The notes below the pieces were generated by a model that was not told the origin of the DNA, did no database searches, and was given only the letters and a program-made list of their open reading frames with translations. A stretch of 36,998 nucleotides of DNA from Candidatus Thiobius zoothamnicola (GTDB taxonomy: Bacteria > Pseudomonadota > Gammaproteobacteria > Chromatiales > Chromatiaceae), in NCBI GenBank assembly GCA_030826945.1, contig JAPQLC010000029.1, positions 1-36,998 of the forward strand, read 5' to 3'. Position numbers and translations under genes: made by a program. Shown piece by piece: positions 15,913-24,941 of this stretch (its first letter is position 1; each line of letters begins with the position of its first letter).

Positions 15913-16129
15913 ATTTCTTTTGATGGACCGCTATAGCGTCTTGCACGGCTTTCTCACTTAGCTGGATAAGTAAGCCTGGTTTCGCAAAGCCTCTCAAAAC
16001 AATGGTTACGCGACAATTCGTTGAAGCGAAAAGCGAAATCAGGTTACGACAGACCATCCTGCCATACGCTTTTATTATGGCTGCTACACTGATAGTCCTT
16101 ACCAGATAAAAATCCTGATGGAGATCAGC
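15913..16129. other. junction sequence between the island and the methyltransferase gene
   Basis: No gene is convincing. The minus-strand ORF across 15773-16057 is antisense to the carbamoyltransferase fragment and looks fortuitous. The segment near 15978-16000, read on the minus strand as TTGAGAGGCTTTGCGAAACC, resembles terminal repeats of some IS5-family elements, but a partner end is not visible. The last 30 bases before 16130 are the leader duplicated at 13093. Confidence 0.35.
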
Positions 16130-16789
16130 ATGAGCGCAGATAAAAGAAATGACCTTGGCATCAGGGAAGACAAACCCAGTGATTGGTTCGAACCGCTATA
16201 TGTGCGATCCGGCGGTGACAGCAATGGCATACCTTGGGCGAACATGAAGACACACCCATCATTTTCAGCATGGCTCACCCGGAACATGCTGGAAAGCACA
16301 GGAAAATCCGCTCTTGTTGTGGGGTGCGGCATGGGTGATGACGCCATTGAATTAGAATCCAAAGGATTCCGTCAAATCACGGCGTTTGATGTCTCCGGCA
16401 CTGCCATTCGCTATTGCCAGGAACGATTTCCTGCATCAACAATCAATTTTATTCAGGCGGATTTATTAAAGACTCAACCCAATTGGGAAGGGAAATTTGA
16501 TTTCGTGCTTGAAATCTTCACCATCCAGGCTTTGCCACCTCAATACGAAGACGCATTAATCCAGAATATCGCAAAATTCATAGCCCCTGGCGGCCACCTT
16601 CTCGTCATTGCTCAAGTGAGTGACAAAGCACGGTCATTTGAAAAAGGCCCACCATGGCTATTAACGCATCATCATGTGGATAAATTCATAGCTTGTGGAT
16701 TAAAGGTGGTAGAGCGCCATATTGAAGCTCGTTCCTCTGATGACCAGAGTGATGCTTATGCCACCACCTTCCAGCGTCCTCATGATTAA
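16130..16789 (+). CDS. class I SAM-dependent methyltransferase
   Basis: A 219-residue Rossmann-fold methyltransferase. Motif I is ALVVGCGMGDDA, followed by the acidic motif II in ITAFDVSGTAIRYC, then NFIQADLL and FDFVLEIFTIQALPP as motifs III/IV and PGGHLLVIA as motif V. The N-terminus (KPSDWFEPLY...PWANMKTHP) recalls small-molecule or thiopurine-type methyltransferases with an aromatic substrate lid. The substrate is not determined. I place the start at ATG 16130 with GGAG seven bases upstream, rather than the ATG at 16118, which overlaps that site. A decayed copy of its 5' end lies at 13090. Confidence 0.85.
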   Translation: MSADKRNDLGIREDKPSDWFEPLYVRSGGDSNGIPWANMKTHPSFSAWLTRNMLESTGKSALVVGCGMGDDAIELESKGFRQITAFDVSGTAIRYCQERFPASTINFIQADLLKTQPNWEGKFDFVLEIFTIQALPPQYEDALIQNIAKFIAPGGHLLVIAQVSDKARSFEKGPPWLLTHHHVDKFIACGLKVVERHIEARSSDDQSDAYATTFQRPHD

Positions 16790-16886
16790 ATTCAATATGA
16801 ATCTTGATTAACAATCCTGTATCGTATGGCCATTACTGGAGGATACGTCGCCTTATCTAAAGGATGGTCAGCCCTCTGTGATTGTG

Positions 16887-16892
16887 TATAAT
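16887..16892 (+). promoter_or_regulatory. TATAAT -10 box ahead of tRNA-Leu
   Basis: A perfect TATAAT lies 26 nt before the tRNA 5' end. No good -35 box is visible at the 17-nt spacing, and a GC-rich segment (CGCGG) follows the -10, which fits a stringently controlled stable-RNA promoter. Confidence 0.45.
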
Positions 16893-16918
16893 CGCGGTCT
16901 TCTTGATTATCAAGCTAC

Positions 16919-17003
<85 letters not shown>

Positions 17004-17249
17004 TATAACAGAAAACTTTATGGAAAGCGGCTTTCTGCGCTGACGCAACTGCGCTTTATGAGCGTTTTTCTTGCATGACTGGGTACTCTGCAACCCAATC
17101 ATGCCGGAGTACCAGCGGGTTAGGCGGAATTATCAGCTCGATTTCCTACCCACCTGCTGCCGCACCACCACACGTTAAGTAACAAAATGCGCTCCGCCAT
17201 GCATCATGGTTGGAACGTACGATGAGTCATTTCAATTACAGAGATTATA

Positions 17250-18569
17250 ATGCGAGTTTCACTGGAATCTGGCGAAGGCCTGCAAAGACATTTGTTGATT
17301 GATATACCGGCTGAACAAGTCAATCAGGCAGTAGATGAAAAGCTATCCGAGCTAGCCACGCAAGTGCGCCTTGACGGTTTCCGTCCAGGCAAAGTCCCAG
17401 TCAAAGTGGTTAAACAACGTTTCGGCAGCCAGGTACGCCAGGATGTTTATGCGGAACTGATCCAGTCAACCTTCCAGGAAGCTGTCGAGCAACAGGAATT
17501 AATGCCTGCCGGCGAGCCGAGCATCGAACTGACAGAAGCCGAGGAAACGGACGGATTCGGTTATAAGGCGACCTTTGATGTCGTGCCCACCCCAGAACTT
17601 TCAGACTTATCCGGTCAATCGCTGCAACGCCCTGTGGCTGAAATGGCTGACAGTGACCTGGATGAGATGATTGAAAAGTTACGTACGCAACGCGCCACGC
17701 TGGAAGATGTGGATCGCGCCGCGCAAGATGGCGATACGCTGTACATCGACTTTTTGGGTGAAATTGATGGTGAGGCATTCGCTGGAGGAAAAGGTGAAGA
17801 TGTCCCCTTGGAACTCGGCTCCGGTGCCATGATTGACGGCTTTGAATCCGGCTTGCTGGGTGCGCAGGTTGGCGAGGAACGCACGGTGGAAGTGGTCTTC
17901 CCGGAAGATTACCGGGCTGAACATTTGGCTGGCAAAGCAGCCAGCTTCACCGTGAAAGTCAACCGCGTGACCGAGAAAAAATTGCCGGAAATTGATGCTG
18001 AATTCAATAAATCCTACGGCGTTGATGACGATACGGAAGAATCGCTGCGTGCTGAAGTGCGTAAAAACATGCAACTGGAGCTTGGGCATAAGCTGAAAGA
18101 TTTATACAAAAATAACGCGCTGGATTTATTGCAGGCATCCAATCCATTAGATATCCCGCAAGCCCTGATTGACCGCGAAGCCGAGCGCATCAAACAGCAG
18201 ATGATGCAGGAAATGCAAATGCAAGGACAACAGACATCTTATAATCTGCCCGCCAGCATTTTCGCTGATCAAGCCAAAAAACGCGTCCACTTAGGCTTAT
18301 TGAGTGCTGAAGTGATTAAACAGCAGGCGTTTGAGGTGACGGAAGATGAACTGCGTCAATTCGCTGAAACCTTGTCTCAGTCCTACCAGAACCCATCTGA
18401 GATTGTTGATTTCTATATGGATAATGCCGCGCAACGCGAAAGATTGAAGGATCTGATCTTGGAAGATAAAGTGGTCGATTGGATATCCAGCCAGGTTAGC
18501 GTGCAAGAAGAGCCGAAATCCTTCTCAGAAGTGATGGAACCCAAACCAGCCGACTCACAGGCACAATAA
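17250..18569 (+). CDS. tig: trigger factor (ribosome-associated chaperone/PPIase)
   Basis: A 439-residue protein that binds at the ribosomal exit tunnel and shields nascent chains. The N-terminal ribosome-binding loop GFRPGKVP is at 43-50. A FKBP-type PPIase domain spans about residues 150-245 (GDTLYIDFLGEIDG, LGSGAMIDGFESGLLG). The C-terminal helical cradle runs to the end, with a Met/Gln-rich arm (KQQMMQEMQMQGQQ). All three domains are complete. It is followed by clpP after 127 nt, the usual order in gammaproteobacteria. The 5' gap after the tRNA (17004-17249) contains no visible gene and presumably the tig promoter. Confidence 0.97.
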   Translation: MRVSLESGEGLQRHLLIDIPAEQVNQAVDEKLSELATQVRLDGFRPGKVPVKVVKQRFGSQVRQDVYAELIQSTFQEAVEQQELMPAGEPSIELTEAEETDGFGYKATFDVVPTPELSDLSGQSLQRPVAEMADSDLDEMIEKLRTQRATLEDVDRAAQDGDTLYIDFLGEIDGEAFAGGKGEDVPLELGSGAMIDGFESGLLGAQVGEERTVEVVFPEDYRAEHLAGKAASFTVKVNRVTEKKLPEIDAEFNKSYGVDDDTEESLRAEVRKNMQLELGHKLKDLYKNNALDLLQASNPLDIPQALIDREAERIKQQMMQEMQMQGQQTSYNLPASIFADQAKKRVHLGLLSAEVIKQQAFEVTEDELRQFAETLSQSYQNPSEIVDFYMDNAAQRERLKDLILEDKVVDWISSQVSVQEEPKSFSEVMEPKPADSQAQ

Positions 18570-18696
18570 ACTCACGCATGGATGCATGCTTTTATCAACA
18601 TCCGTTTTCGACATCATCGCTCAATCATGATACTGCGCCTCCAGGCGTCAGATTCTGCTTAAACGGTTCCGTTAAATTCATTGTAGGAAGTTGTCA

Positions 18697-19332
18697 ATGT
18701 CCCATTCCCAGCCAATTGACCCGCTAGCCCCCCAAAATCTTGGCTTGGTTCCGATGGTCGTGGAACAAACGGCGCGCGGGGAACGCGCATTTGATATTTA
18801 TTCGCGCTTGCTGAAAGAACGGGTGGTGTTTTGCGTCGGTCCGGTTGAAGACCATATGGCGAACCTGATTGTGGCCCAACTGTTGTTTCTCGAGTCAGAA
18901 AACCCCGACAAGGATATCCACTTATATATCAATTCACCGGGTGGTTCAGTGACAGCCGGTTTGGCGATTTACGATACGATGCAGTTTGTGCGACCCGATG
19001 TGACGACCATGTGTATTGGTCAAGCGGCAAGCATGGGGGCCGTATTATTGGCGGCTGGACAAAAAGGCAAGCGTTATGCGCTACCGAATGCGCGGGCGAT
19101 GATCCATCAACCATTAGGCGGTTTCCAAGGGCAGGCGACCGACATCGAAATTCACGCCAAAGAAATTTTACTGATTCGTGAACGCTTGAACAAAATCCTC
19201 GCAGAACACACCGGTCAGGATCTGGCAAAGATTGGCCAAGACACTGACAGAGATAACTTTATGAGCGCGGAAGAGGCTTTAGAGTATGGCTTGGTGGATG
19301 AAGTTATTCAGCGGCGTTCAAAAGAACAGTAA
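18697..19332 (+). CDS. clpP: ATP-dependent Clp protease proteolytic subunit
   Basis: A serine peptidase of 211 residues that forms the two-ring chamber fed by ClpX or ClpA. The catalytic triad is Ser112 (GQAASMGA), His137 (MIHQPLGG) and Asp186 (DTDRD), with spacing identical to the E. coli enzyme. [12 protein letters not shown] forms the oxyanion region. I start at ATG 18697, six bases after AGGAAG, rather than at the in-frame TTG 18691. The partner gene clpX, normally immediately downstream with lon, is not there; an unrelated unknown gene follows instead. Confidence 0.97.
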   Translation: MSHSQPIDPLAPQNLGLVPMVVEQTARGERAFDIYSRLLKERVVFCVGPVEDHMANLIVAQLLFLESENPDKDIHLYINSPGGSVTAGLAIYDTMQFVRPDVTTMCIGQAASMGAVLLAAGQKGKRYALPNARAMIHQPLGGFQGQATDIEIHAKEILLIRERLNKILAEHTGQDLAKIGQDTDRDNFMSAEEALEYGLVDEVIQRRSKEQ

Positions 19333-19400
19333 ACGATACCGCGTGGTTGAAAACAGGCGGTGATAAAGCAGCACTGTATTGCTCCCGCCAAATCATTCTC

Positions 19401-20132
19401 ATGAAAGCTGCCGATATTGATATCCCCTATCTCCATGAGCAATTTAAACACTGCGCTGAAAATGTATTGGATGCTTGGCGCTCTGCGAACATGGCATTCG
19501 CATCGCCAGAACCGTTGATTCAATCCATGTTTCAACTGATTGACGGATTCGGCCAAAACCAATCAGATGACTGCGCACCCACTGACTTTATTCAGTACAA
19601 ACCGCGCCTGCCTAATGAACAAGGCTTACATTGGCTAAGCCAGCTCAGTGAATTAGCAAAGCAACTGGATTTGCCTGAAGATGCGCAAAAATTACAAAAC
19701 CTCTGCTTACCATTAGCGGTTCTGCTCAGCCGCCAAGACGGTGAAATAACGCATCTGGCTCCCGTGGTGAACGCCATCGCGTTTTACGCCAACCACTCGC
19801 AAGCCCCCGAGGCCATGAAGCAGCTACATGGCCTGGTGAATGAAATACGCCAAGCCATCAGTCCGCTCATCAGCGAAAACCCAGCTAATCAGGAAATGTT
19901 CAGACCTTGGCGTCTGCTACTACTGAACCAAGCGATCATCGCCACGCGTACCCTGTCACCAACCCTGATGGAGTCGACATTTGACCAAATCATTGAGTAT
20001 CTGCCAGATGACGCCGGGAGTTTTTTTACCGATGGCATGGAACAAATGGATATGATCGGCTACCCCACCAATGTGCGTAAAGTGATGGAAAAATACTACT
20101 TGGCTTATGCAAAACCCCGTGTATTGCATTGA
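19401..20132 (+). CDS. unrecognised soluble protein downstream of clpP
   Basis: I do not recognise this product of about 243 residues (261 if the TTG at 19347 is used). It appears soluble and mainly helical, without signal peptide or membrane segments. Recognisable stretches are DIPYLHEQFKHCAENVLDAW near the start, LHWLSQLSELAKQLDLPEDAQ, a middle EAMKQLHGLVNEIRQAISPL, and a closing DDAGSFFTDGMEQMDMIGYP then VRKVMEKYYLAYAKPR. The last segment has the look of a conserved functional tail. It occupies the place where clpX is expected. Neither start has a good ribosome-binding site; I prefer ATG 19401, since residues before it read as unstructured. Confidence 0.65.
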   Translation: MKAADIDIPYLHEQFKHCAENVLDAWRSANMAFASPEPLIQSMFQLIDGFGQNQSDDCAPTDFIQYKPRLPNEQGLHWLSQLSELAKQLDLPEDAQKLQNLCLPLAVLLSRQDGEITHLAPVVNAIAFYANHSQAPEAMKQLHGLVNEIRQAISPLISENPANQEMFRPWRLLLLNQAIIATRTLSPTLMESTFDQIIEYLPDDAGSFFTDGMEQMDMIGYPTNVRKVMEKYYLAYAKPRVLH

Positions 20133-20244
20133 AAGGCCGCCTCAACTATTTCGCTGTTATCCAATAAACCACATTTTTCCATACCCTTACCCTAACAAAC
20201 GGTGAATATTCCACACTGACTTTTGATGGAAAATCATTTCGCAT

Positions 20245-20787
20245 ATGAAATTTATCACTGACCTGCTCCCTGTCATTTTATTCGTAGTCGCCTACCAGAT
20301 GTATGACATCTATATCGCAACCCTGGTGTTAATGGGTGCGGTGATTGCCCAGCTTGGTCTATTGAAACTGACGGGCCATCCGATCGAAAAAATGCACTGG
20401 GTGACTTTGGCCCTGGTGCTGGCATTTGGCGGCTTAACCATCAGTTTCCGCGATCCATTATTTATTATGTGGAAGCCAACTGTCGTAAACTGGCTGTTGG
20501 CCGCCGTCTTATTAATCTCTGGCTGGTTAATGCGGCGCAGCCTGATGCAACGCATGTTGGATCAAATTGCGATTTTTCCAGACCAAGTGGTTAAACGGCT
20601 GAATTATGCGTGGGCCGTTTTTTTCGTTTTTCTCGGCATCATCAATTTATGGGTGGCTTATAACTTCTCCGAGGAAACCTGGGTTAACTTCAAATTATTC
20701 GGTCTTATGGGCTTAAGCCTGATTTTCGTTATCGGCCAAGGCTTCTATCTGGCTCGTTATATGCCAAAAAATGCAACGGAGGATTAA
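20245..20787 (+). CDS. yciB: inner-membrane septation protein YciB
   Basis: A 180-residue integral inner-membrane protein of the YciB/septation protein A family. [17 protein letters not shown] at the start and [17 protein letters not shown] are family hallmarks. About five membrane helices follow, including [37 protein letters not shown] and [20 protein letters not shown]. In enterobacteria it contributes to envelope integrity and interacts with division and elongation proteins. A GGAAA precedes ATG 20245. yciI follows after 2 nt, a widespread gammaproteobacterial arrangement that indicates an operon. Confidence 0.95.
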   Translation: MKFITDLLPVILFVVAYQMYDIYIATLVLMGAVIAQLGLLKLTGHPIEKMHWVTLALVLAFGGLTISFRDPLFIMWKPTVVNWLLAAVLLISGWLMRRSLMQRMLDQIAIFPDQVVKRLNYAWAVFFVFLGIINLWVAYNFSEETWVNFKLFGLMGLSLIFVIGQGFYLARYMPKNATED

Positions 20788-20789
20788 TC

Positions 20790-21089
20790 ATGTTATTTGC
20801 GATTATCAGCACTGATGTTGAAAACAGCCTGCCGCTACGCCAGCGGGTTCGCCCCGATCACTTGGCACGTCTTAAACAATTACAAGAACAAGGCCGTTTA
20901 GTGCTGGCAGGTCCGCATCCCGCTATTGAAAGTGACGACCCTGCAGAAGCCGGTTTCACCGGTAGCCTCGTGATCGCCGAGTTCGCCAATCTGGCTGATG
21001 CGCAAGCATGGGCGGATGCCGACCCGTATGCGTTAACTGGCGTATATGCCCGTGTCGTGGTGAAGCCATTCAAGCAAGTTTTGCCTTAG
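20790..21089 (+). CDS. yciI: YciI-like protein
   Basis: A 99-residue dimeric alpha/beta-barrel protein of the YciI family. [39 protein letters not shown] and [31 protein letters not shown] are family-typical. The His/Asp pair in the centre and the DPY segment form the putative active site, though the reaction is unknown. GGAGG lies just upstream of the ATG inside the yciB stop region, and the genes are 2 nt apart, so they are surely co-expressed. bolA, which sits between yciI and the parvulin gene in some relatives, is absent. Confidence 0.92.
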   Translation: MLFAIISTDVENSLPLRQRVRPDHLARLKQLQEQGRLVLAGPHPAIESDDPAEAGFTGSLVIAEFANLADAQAWADADPYALTGVYARVVVKPFKQVLP

Positions 21090-21189
21090 AATCACCCGGG
21101 AAAACGCCGAAAGGTGGCTGTTAACAGTCATTGAGAACGGCTCCTAATGCAGGTTTGTTCAGCACATTCTCCATCCATGAGGATAAGTC

Positions 21190-21987
21190 ATGATGAAAAA
21201 ATTATTAGGCCTACTCACGGTTTTACTGTCGTTTGGCGTCCACGCGGAAAGCGACAGTAAAATCATCAATCTGGTGCAGGTTGATGATATGGTCGTCACC
21301 AACCTGCACTTCGCGATATTCAATTCACAAAATTCAACGGCTCCAGATGCGCAGAACCAGTCCATTATGCTTGAAGAACTGGTCAGCACATTTATGCTCG
21401 CCAATTCGCCAGCCGGCAAAAAACTCATGGCGCACCCCGAGATTGCTTCAGCCATACAGGTGAGTAATGCGCGCCTGGTGACTCAGGCATTGATGAATGA
21501 TCGTTTAAAAAACACGACGGTGAACGATCAGGAAATTCAGGCCTTCTACCAAAAGCATTACGCCAATGGCGCTAATACAGAATATAAAGCGCGACACATC
21601 TTGCTGGAAACCGAAGAAAAAGCCAAATCCGTCATTACCGCATTAAATCGCGGCGCGGATTTTATCGAATCAGCCAAGCAGGAATCGACTGGGCCAAGCA
21701 GCTCTGTCGGCGGTGATTTGGGCTGGTTCTCACCTAACCAAATGGTGAAGCCATTTTCGGATGCGGTCGCTAAATTGGAGAATGGACAATTCACCAAATC
21801 CCCAGTGCAAACCCAATTTGGTTGGCATGTTATCTTGCGCGAAGATGCCAGAAGCGCGCCGGTACCGACATTAGCGAACGTCAAAAAAGAGGTGGTTGAC
21901 GCCATCAAGCGCCAGAAACTGGCGGAGTTTATTCGTCGCGTACGGGACCAAAGCAACATCAAAATTCTGGCCAAGTCGATGCAATGA
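21190..21987 (+). CDS. periplasmic parvulin-type peptidyl-prolyl isomerase
   Basis: A 265-residue exported folding catalyst. A signal peptide covers residues 1-20 (cut after VHA). A helical N-terminal chaperone region precedes one parvulin (PpiC/rotamase) domain at about residues 130-225, including YKARHILLETEEKAKSVI, STGPSSSVGGDLGWFSPNQM and QFGWHVILRED. The single rotamase domain and about 30 kDa size resemble PpiC/PrsA-like foldases rather than SurA. GAGGAT precedes the start; ATG 21190 and 21193 are equivalent. Its place after yciB-yciI is a known conserved neighbourhood. Confidence 0.92.
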   Translation: MMKKLLGLLTVLLSFGVHAESDSKIINLVQVDDMVVTNLHFAIFNSQNSTAPDAQNQSIMLEELVSTFMLANSPAGKKLMAHPEIASAIQVSNARLVTQALMNDRLKNTTVNDQEIQAFYQKHYANGANTEYKARHILLETEEKAKSVITALNRGADFIESAKQESTGPSSSVGGDLGWFSPNQMVKPFSDAVAKLENGQFTKSPVQTQFGWHVILREDARSAPVPTLANVKKEVVDAIKRQKLAEFIRRVRDQSNIKILAKSMQ

Positions 21988-22004
21988 TGGATTTTTAGCC
22001 CGTC

Positions 22005-22607
22005 ATGCCACCGATGAAGGGCTTATGGATTCTGGCACTATCCAGTTGGATGCTGGTGGGTGTTTATTTCCCGAATCTGGCCGATAGCGCTCAAACTTTG
22101 TCAGAAATTGCACATGAATTACCACATTGCGTCACCCGGCAGGAACAGCGTGAAGTGCGCGGCGCTTCAATGCAAGGACTGCTGGAATCCGGTGAAACCA
22201 TCGTTATTCTGCATCAGTATTATGATTGCCGCCCAGTACGGCGTGATGATTGGATCGTCTTCCGTCATTCTGGCGCGATAGGCCAGCATCGATTGATTGT
22301 CAAACAGGCGATTGGCTTGCCTGGCGACAAGCTGGGCATGACGAGAATCAGCGATACGCCATTATCCACGCTTCAAATCAATGGCAAACCTGTGGAGTCG
22401 CTCAGTGGCAAACCCTATTATGTGAACCGGGTCGGGGCCAGTTACTTGGGATTGGCCTTACGCCAAACGCGTGATGGCATCATTCCACGCGGACGCTACT
22501 GGGTATTGGGGACGGCGCACGCGGATGGCTGGGACAGCCGTCGTTTTGGTTTCATTCCACATCAGGATCTGTTAGGGAAAGCGGTTTTATTATCATCATC
22601 CAAATAA
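22005..22607 (+). CDS. S26-family signal peptidase-like protein
   Basis: A 200-residue protein with an N-terminal membrane anchor (about residues 6-23) and a periplasmic S26 domain. The catalytic Ser is probably Ser55 in GASMQGLLESGE, where LepB has S-M-x-P-T-L. The general-base Lys is Lys100 in HRLIVKQAIGLPGDKL. The distal box is GTAHADGWDSRRFGFIP. All boxes of signal peptidase I are present in order, but the protein has one membrane segment instead of two and lacks the Pro after the Ser-Met. That places it nearer TraF/accessory S26 peptidases than the main LepB. It begins 17 nt after the parvulin gene and may process a restricted set of exported proteins. Confidence 0.8.
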   Translation: MPPMKGLWILALSSWMLVGVYFPNLADSAQTLSEIAHELPHCVTRQEQREVRGASMQGLLESGETIVILHQYYDCRPVRRDDWIVFRHSGAIGQHRLIVKQAIGLPGDKLGMTRISDTPLSTLQINGKPVESLSGKPYYVNRVGASYLGLALRQTRDGIIPRGRYWVLGTAHADGWDSRRFGFIPHQDLLGKAVLLSSSK

Positions 22608-22637
22608 TGTCACTCTATATTGCCGGAATAACATGAA

Positions 22638-23819
22638 ATGATCAGGTTGAACCTTAAGCCTTATTTTTTATTCAGTTGTCTGATATTGGTTACGTTAAGC
22701 GCTGCTCTCCATGCAGCGCGCATCCCTTCGGCGCCCAAGCTTGATGCCGCAGGGTATTTATTAGTGGATATGCACAGTGATCAGGTGCTGGCGGAAAAAA
22801 ACGCGGATCAACGCTTGGAGCCAGCCAGTCTCACCAAAATTATGACCGCCCATGTGGTGTTTCAAGAACTTCAACAAGGAGCCTTAAACCTGTCAGACCA
22901 GGTCATCGTCAGTGAGAAAGCCTGGAAAACGCCAGGTTCGCGTATGTTCATTGAGGTGAACACCAAAGTCAGCGTTGAAGACTTGTTACGCGGCCTGGTT
23001 ATCCAATCCGGCAACGATGCCGCCGTCGCTCTGGCTGAACACATCGCTGGCAGCGAACAAGCTTTCGCCAACATGATGAATGAAAAAGCTTTCCAACTGG
23101 GCATGAACGACAGTCATTTCATGAACTCCACCGGATTGCCCGACGCCAATCACTACACTACCCCCCGCGATATCATCAAGGCGACCAAGGCGATGATCCA
23201 CCGCTTCCCCGCCTACTACTCGTTATATTCTGAGAAAGAATTCACCTACAACAACATTCGCCAATACAATCGCAACAATCTGTTGTGGCGGGATAATTCC
23301 GTGGATGGCGTGAAAACCGGTCATACGGAAGCCGCTGGCTATTGTTTGGTCGCTTCCGCCAAGCGGGAAAGTATGCGTCTGATCTCCGTTGTGATGGGCG
23401 CTCGAAGTGAAAAGACCCGTTTGCAGGAAACCCAGTCTTTACTGAATTACGGCTTTAGATTTTATGAAACTCATCGTTTATATGAAGGACGGCGCGCTTT
23501 AGTGTCCGCGCGCGTCTGGCAGGGTGAGAAGGAGAATCTGTCTTTGGGATTGGCGGAAGATTTGTATGTGACGATCCCACGCGGCCAATATAACAAGCTA
23601 CAGGCCCGCAGCCAGTTAAATCCAGAAAATGTGGCCCCGATTATCCAGGGCCAGCCACTGGGCGATATGTTGGTTGAACTGGATGGAGAAGCCATCAGCC
23701 AAGTACCACTGATCGCCTTGGATGACATGCCGGAAGGCGGTTTATGGCGCAAATTTGTCGATATGATATTGATTAACTTATGGAGCAAAGCCAATGTCAC
23801 TGGTCTATCTGAATGGTGA
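22638..23819 (+). CDS. dacC: D-alanyl-D-alanine carboxypeptidase (PBP5/6 type)
   Basis: A 393-residue penicillin-binding protein that trims the terminal D-Ala from peptidoglycan pentapeptides. Residues 1-26 form a signal peptide. Active-site motifs are SLTK (Ser64, Lys67), SGN (124-126) and KTG (226-228). A beta-rich C-terminal domain follows, and the end KFVDMILINLWSKANVTGL is an amphipathic membrane anchor as in PBP5. The symbol could equally be dacA. Its last 26 nt overlap the D-amino-acid transaminase gene, coupling D-Ala removal and D-amino-acid metabolism, a common arrangement. Confidence 0.95.
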   Translation: MIRLNLKPYFLFSCLILVTLSAALHAARIPSAPKLDAAGYLLVDMHSDQVLAEKNADQRLEPASLTKIMTAHVVFQELQQGALNLSDQVIVSEKAWKTPGSRMFIEVNTKVSVEDLLRGLVIQSGNDAAVALAEHIAGSEQAFANMMNEKAFQLGMNDSHFMNSTGLPDANHYTTPRDIIKATKAMIHRFPAYYSLYSEKEFTYNNIRQYNRNNLLWRDNSVDGVKTGHTEAAGYCLVASAKRESMRLISVVMGARSEKTRLQETQSLLNYGFRFYETHRLYEGRRALVSARVWQGEKENLSLGLAEDLYVTIPRGQYNKLQARSQLNPENVAPIIQGQPLGDMLVELDGEAISQVPLIALDDMPEGGLWRKFVDMILINLWSKANVTGLSEW

Positions 23820-24642
23820 TTATGTCGAACGATCCTGCGCGACGGTTCCGGTGACGGATCGTGGGCTGCTGTTCGCAGATAGCACCTATGAAGTGATTCC
23901 TGTCTATGGCGGCGAGGTATTCAGTGCCAAACAACATTTACAACGCCTGCAACGCAATCTGGATGCCATTCATATACCCAATCCGCTGACTGAGAGCGAA
24001 TGGCTGTCTGTTTTCAAACACTTGGCTCAACAGGAACCGGATAGCGAACAATCCATTTATGTGCAGATTACACGCGGCGACTATCCACAGCGGACTCATC
24101 AACCACCTCAACCCATCAAGCCGAATGTCATTGTTTTCACAACGGAGATAAATCCCATGTCTCCCGCCATGGCGGAACAGGGTTTGCATGTCATGACATT
24201 GGCGGATAAACGCTGGCATCGATGCGACATCAAATCAACCAATTTATTAGCCAATATTCTGGCGCTGGATGAAGCAAAAAAATACGGCGCAGACGATGTT
24301 ATTTTCATCCGCGATGGCATCGCCAAAGAAGGCGCATCCAGCAACTTGTTGATTGTTTTGCAGGGTTTACTGATCACCCCCCCGAATGATGAAACCGTCT
24401 TGCCGGGTATTACTCGTGACCTGGTATTGAAGCTTGCCGAAAAAAACGACCAGCCCTACGCTGAGAAAAATATTTGCCTTGACGACCTTCACCAAGCCAG
24501 TGAGATTTGGCTAACCAGTTCGACGCGTGAGATTGTCCCGGTCACCCGGCTGGACAGTCAACCCGTCGGCGATGGCAAACCCGGTCCTTATTGGCGTCGC
24601 ATGCATCAGCAATACCAAACACTCAAACAAGGATCACACTAG
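23794..24642 (+). CDS. dat: D-amino-acid transaminase (class IV aminotransferase)
   Basis: A 282-residue fold-type IV PLP enzyme that interconverts D-alanine and D-glutamate with their keto acids. The PLP Lys is Lys147 in RCDIKSTNLLANILA, followed by EAKKYGADDVIFIRDGIAKEGASSNL, which carries the conserved Glu, and a later TPPNDETVLPGITRDLVL. The N-terminal VYLNGDYVERS...DRGLLFADSTYEVIPVY matches D-amino-acid transaminases closely. The start ATG 23794 lies inside the 3' end of dacC with a GGAGC site there. It feeds naturally into cell-wall metabolism beside the carboxypeptidase. Confidence 0.93.
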   Translation: MSLVYLNGDYVERSCATVPVTDRGLLFADSTYEVIPVYGGEVFSAKQHLQRLQRNLDAIHIPNPLTESEWLSVFKHLAQQEPDSEQSIYVQITRGDYPQRTHQPPQPIKPNVIVFTTEINPMSPAMAEQGLHVMTLADKRWHRCDIKSTNLLANILALDEAKKYGADDVIFIRDGIAKEGASSNLLIVLQGLLITPPNDETVLPGITRDLVLKLAEKNDQPYAEKNICLDDLHQASEIWLTSSTREIVPVTRLDSQPVGDGKPGPYWRRMHQQYQTLKQGSH

Positions 24643-24665
24643 CAAGCAAACAATGGTGACTCATC

Positions 24666-24941
24666 ATGCCAACCTTAAAGGAACAAGATACCGGGTTTCA
24701 GTTTCCCTGCGCCTATCAAGTAAAAGCGATGGGATATGATGATGGTGAATTTAAAAATACGGTTATTGCGATCATCGAACAACATGGCAACACCGTAGCG
24801 CCGCATCAAGTGTCATGCAAACCGAGCCGTAGCGGTAAATATCTCTCCGTCAGCATCACCATACAAGCGCAAAGCCGCGAACATCTGGACGCCATCTACG
24901 CCGCATTAACCCAACATGACAAGGTATTGATGCGCCTGTGA
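24666..24941 (+). CDS. ybeD: YbeD/DUF493 family protein
   Basis: A 91-residue ACT-like fold protein of the DUF493 family, usually placed between dacA and lipB. FPCAYQVKAMGYDDGEFKNTVIAII, SCKPSRSGKYLSVSITIQAQSREHLDAIYAAL and the short tail HDKVLMRL are family-typical. Its function is unknown, possibly regulatory for lipoate synthesis by analogy with its neighbours. Its stop codon overlaps the lipB GTG start (GTGA), so the two are translationally coupled. Confidence 0.93.
   Translation: MPTLKEQDTGFQFPCAYQVKAMGYDDGEFKNTVIAIIEQHGNTVAPHQVSCKPSRSGKYLSVSITIQAQSREHLDAIYAALTQHDKVLMRL

Noticed and set aside
15773..16057. 94-codon minus-strand ORF
   Set aside because: Antisense to the carbamoyltransferase fragment, with no family resemblance and no ribosome-binding site; the forward-strand reading explains half of it.
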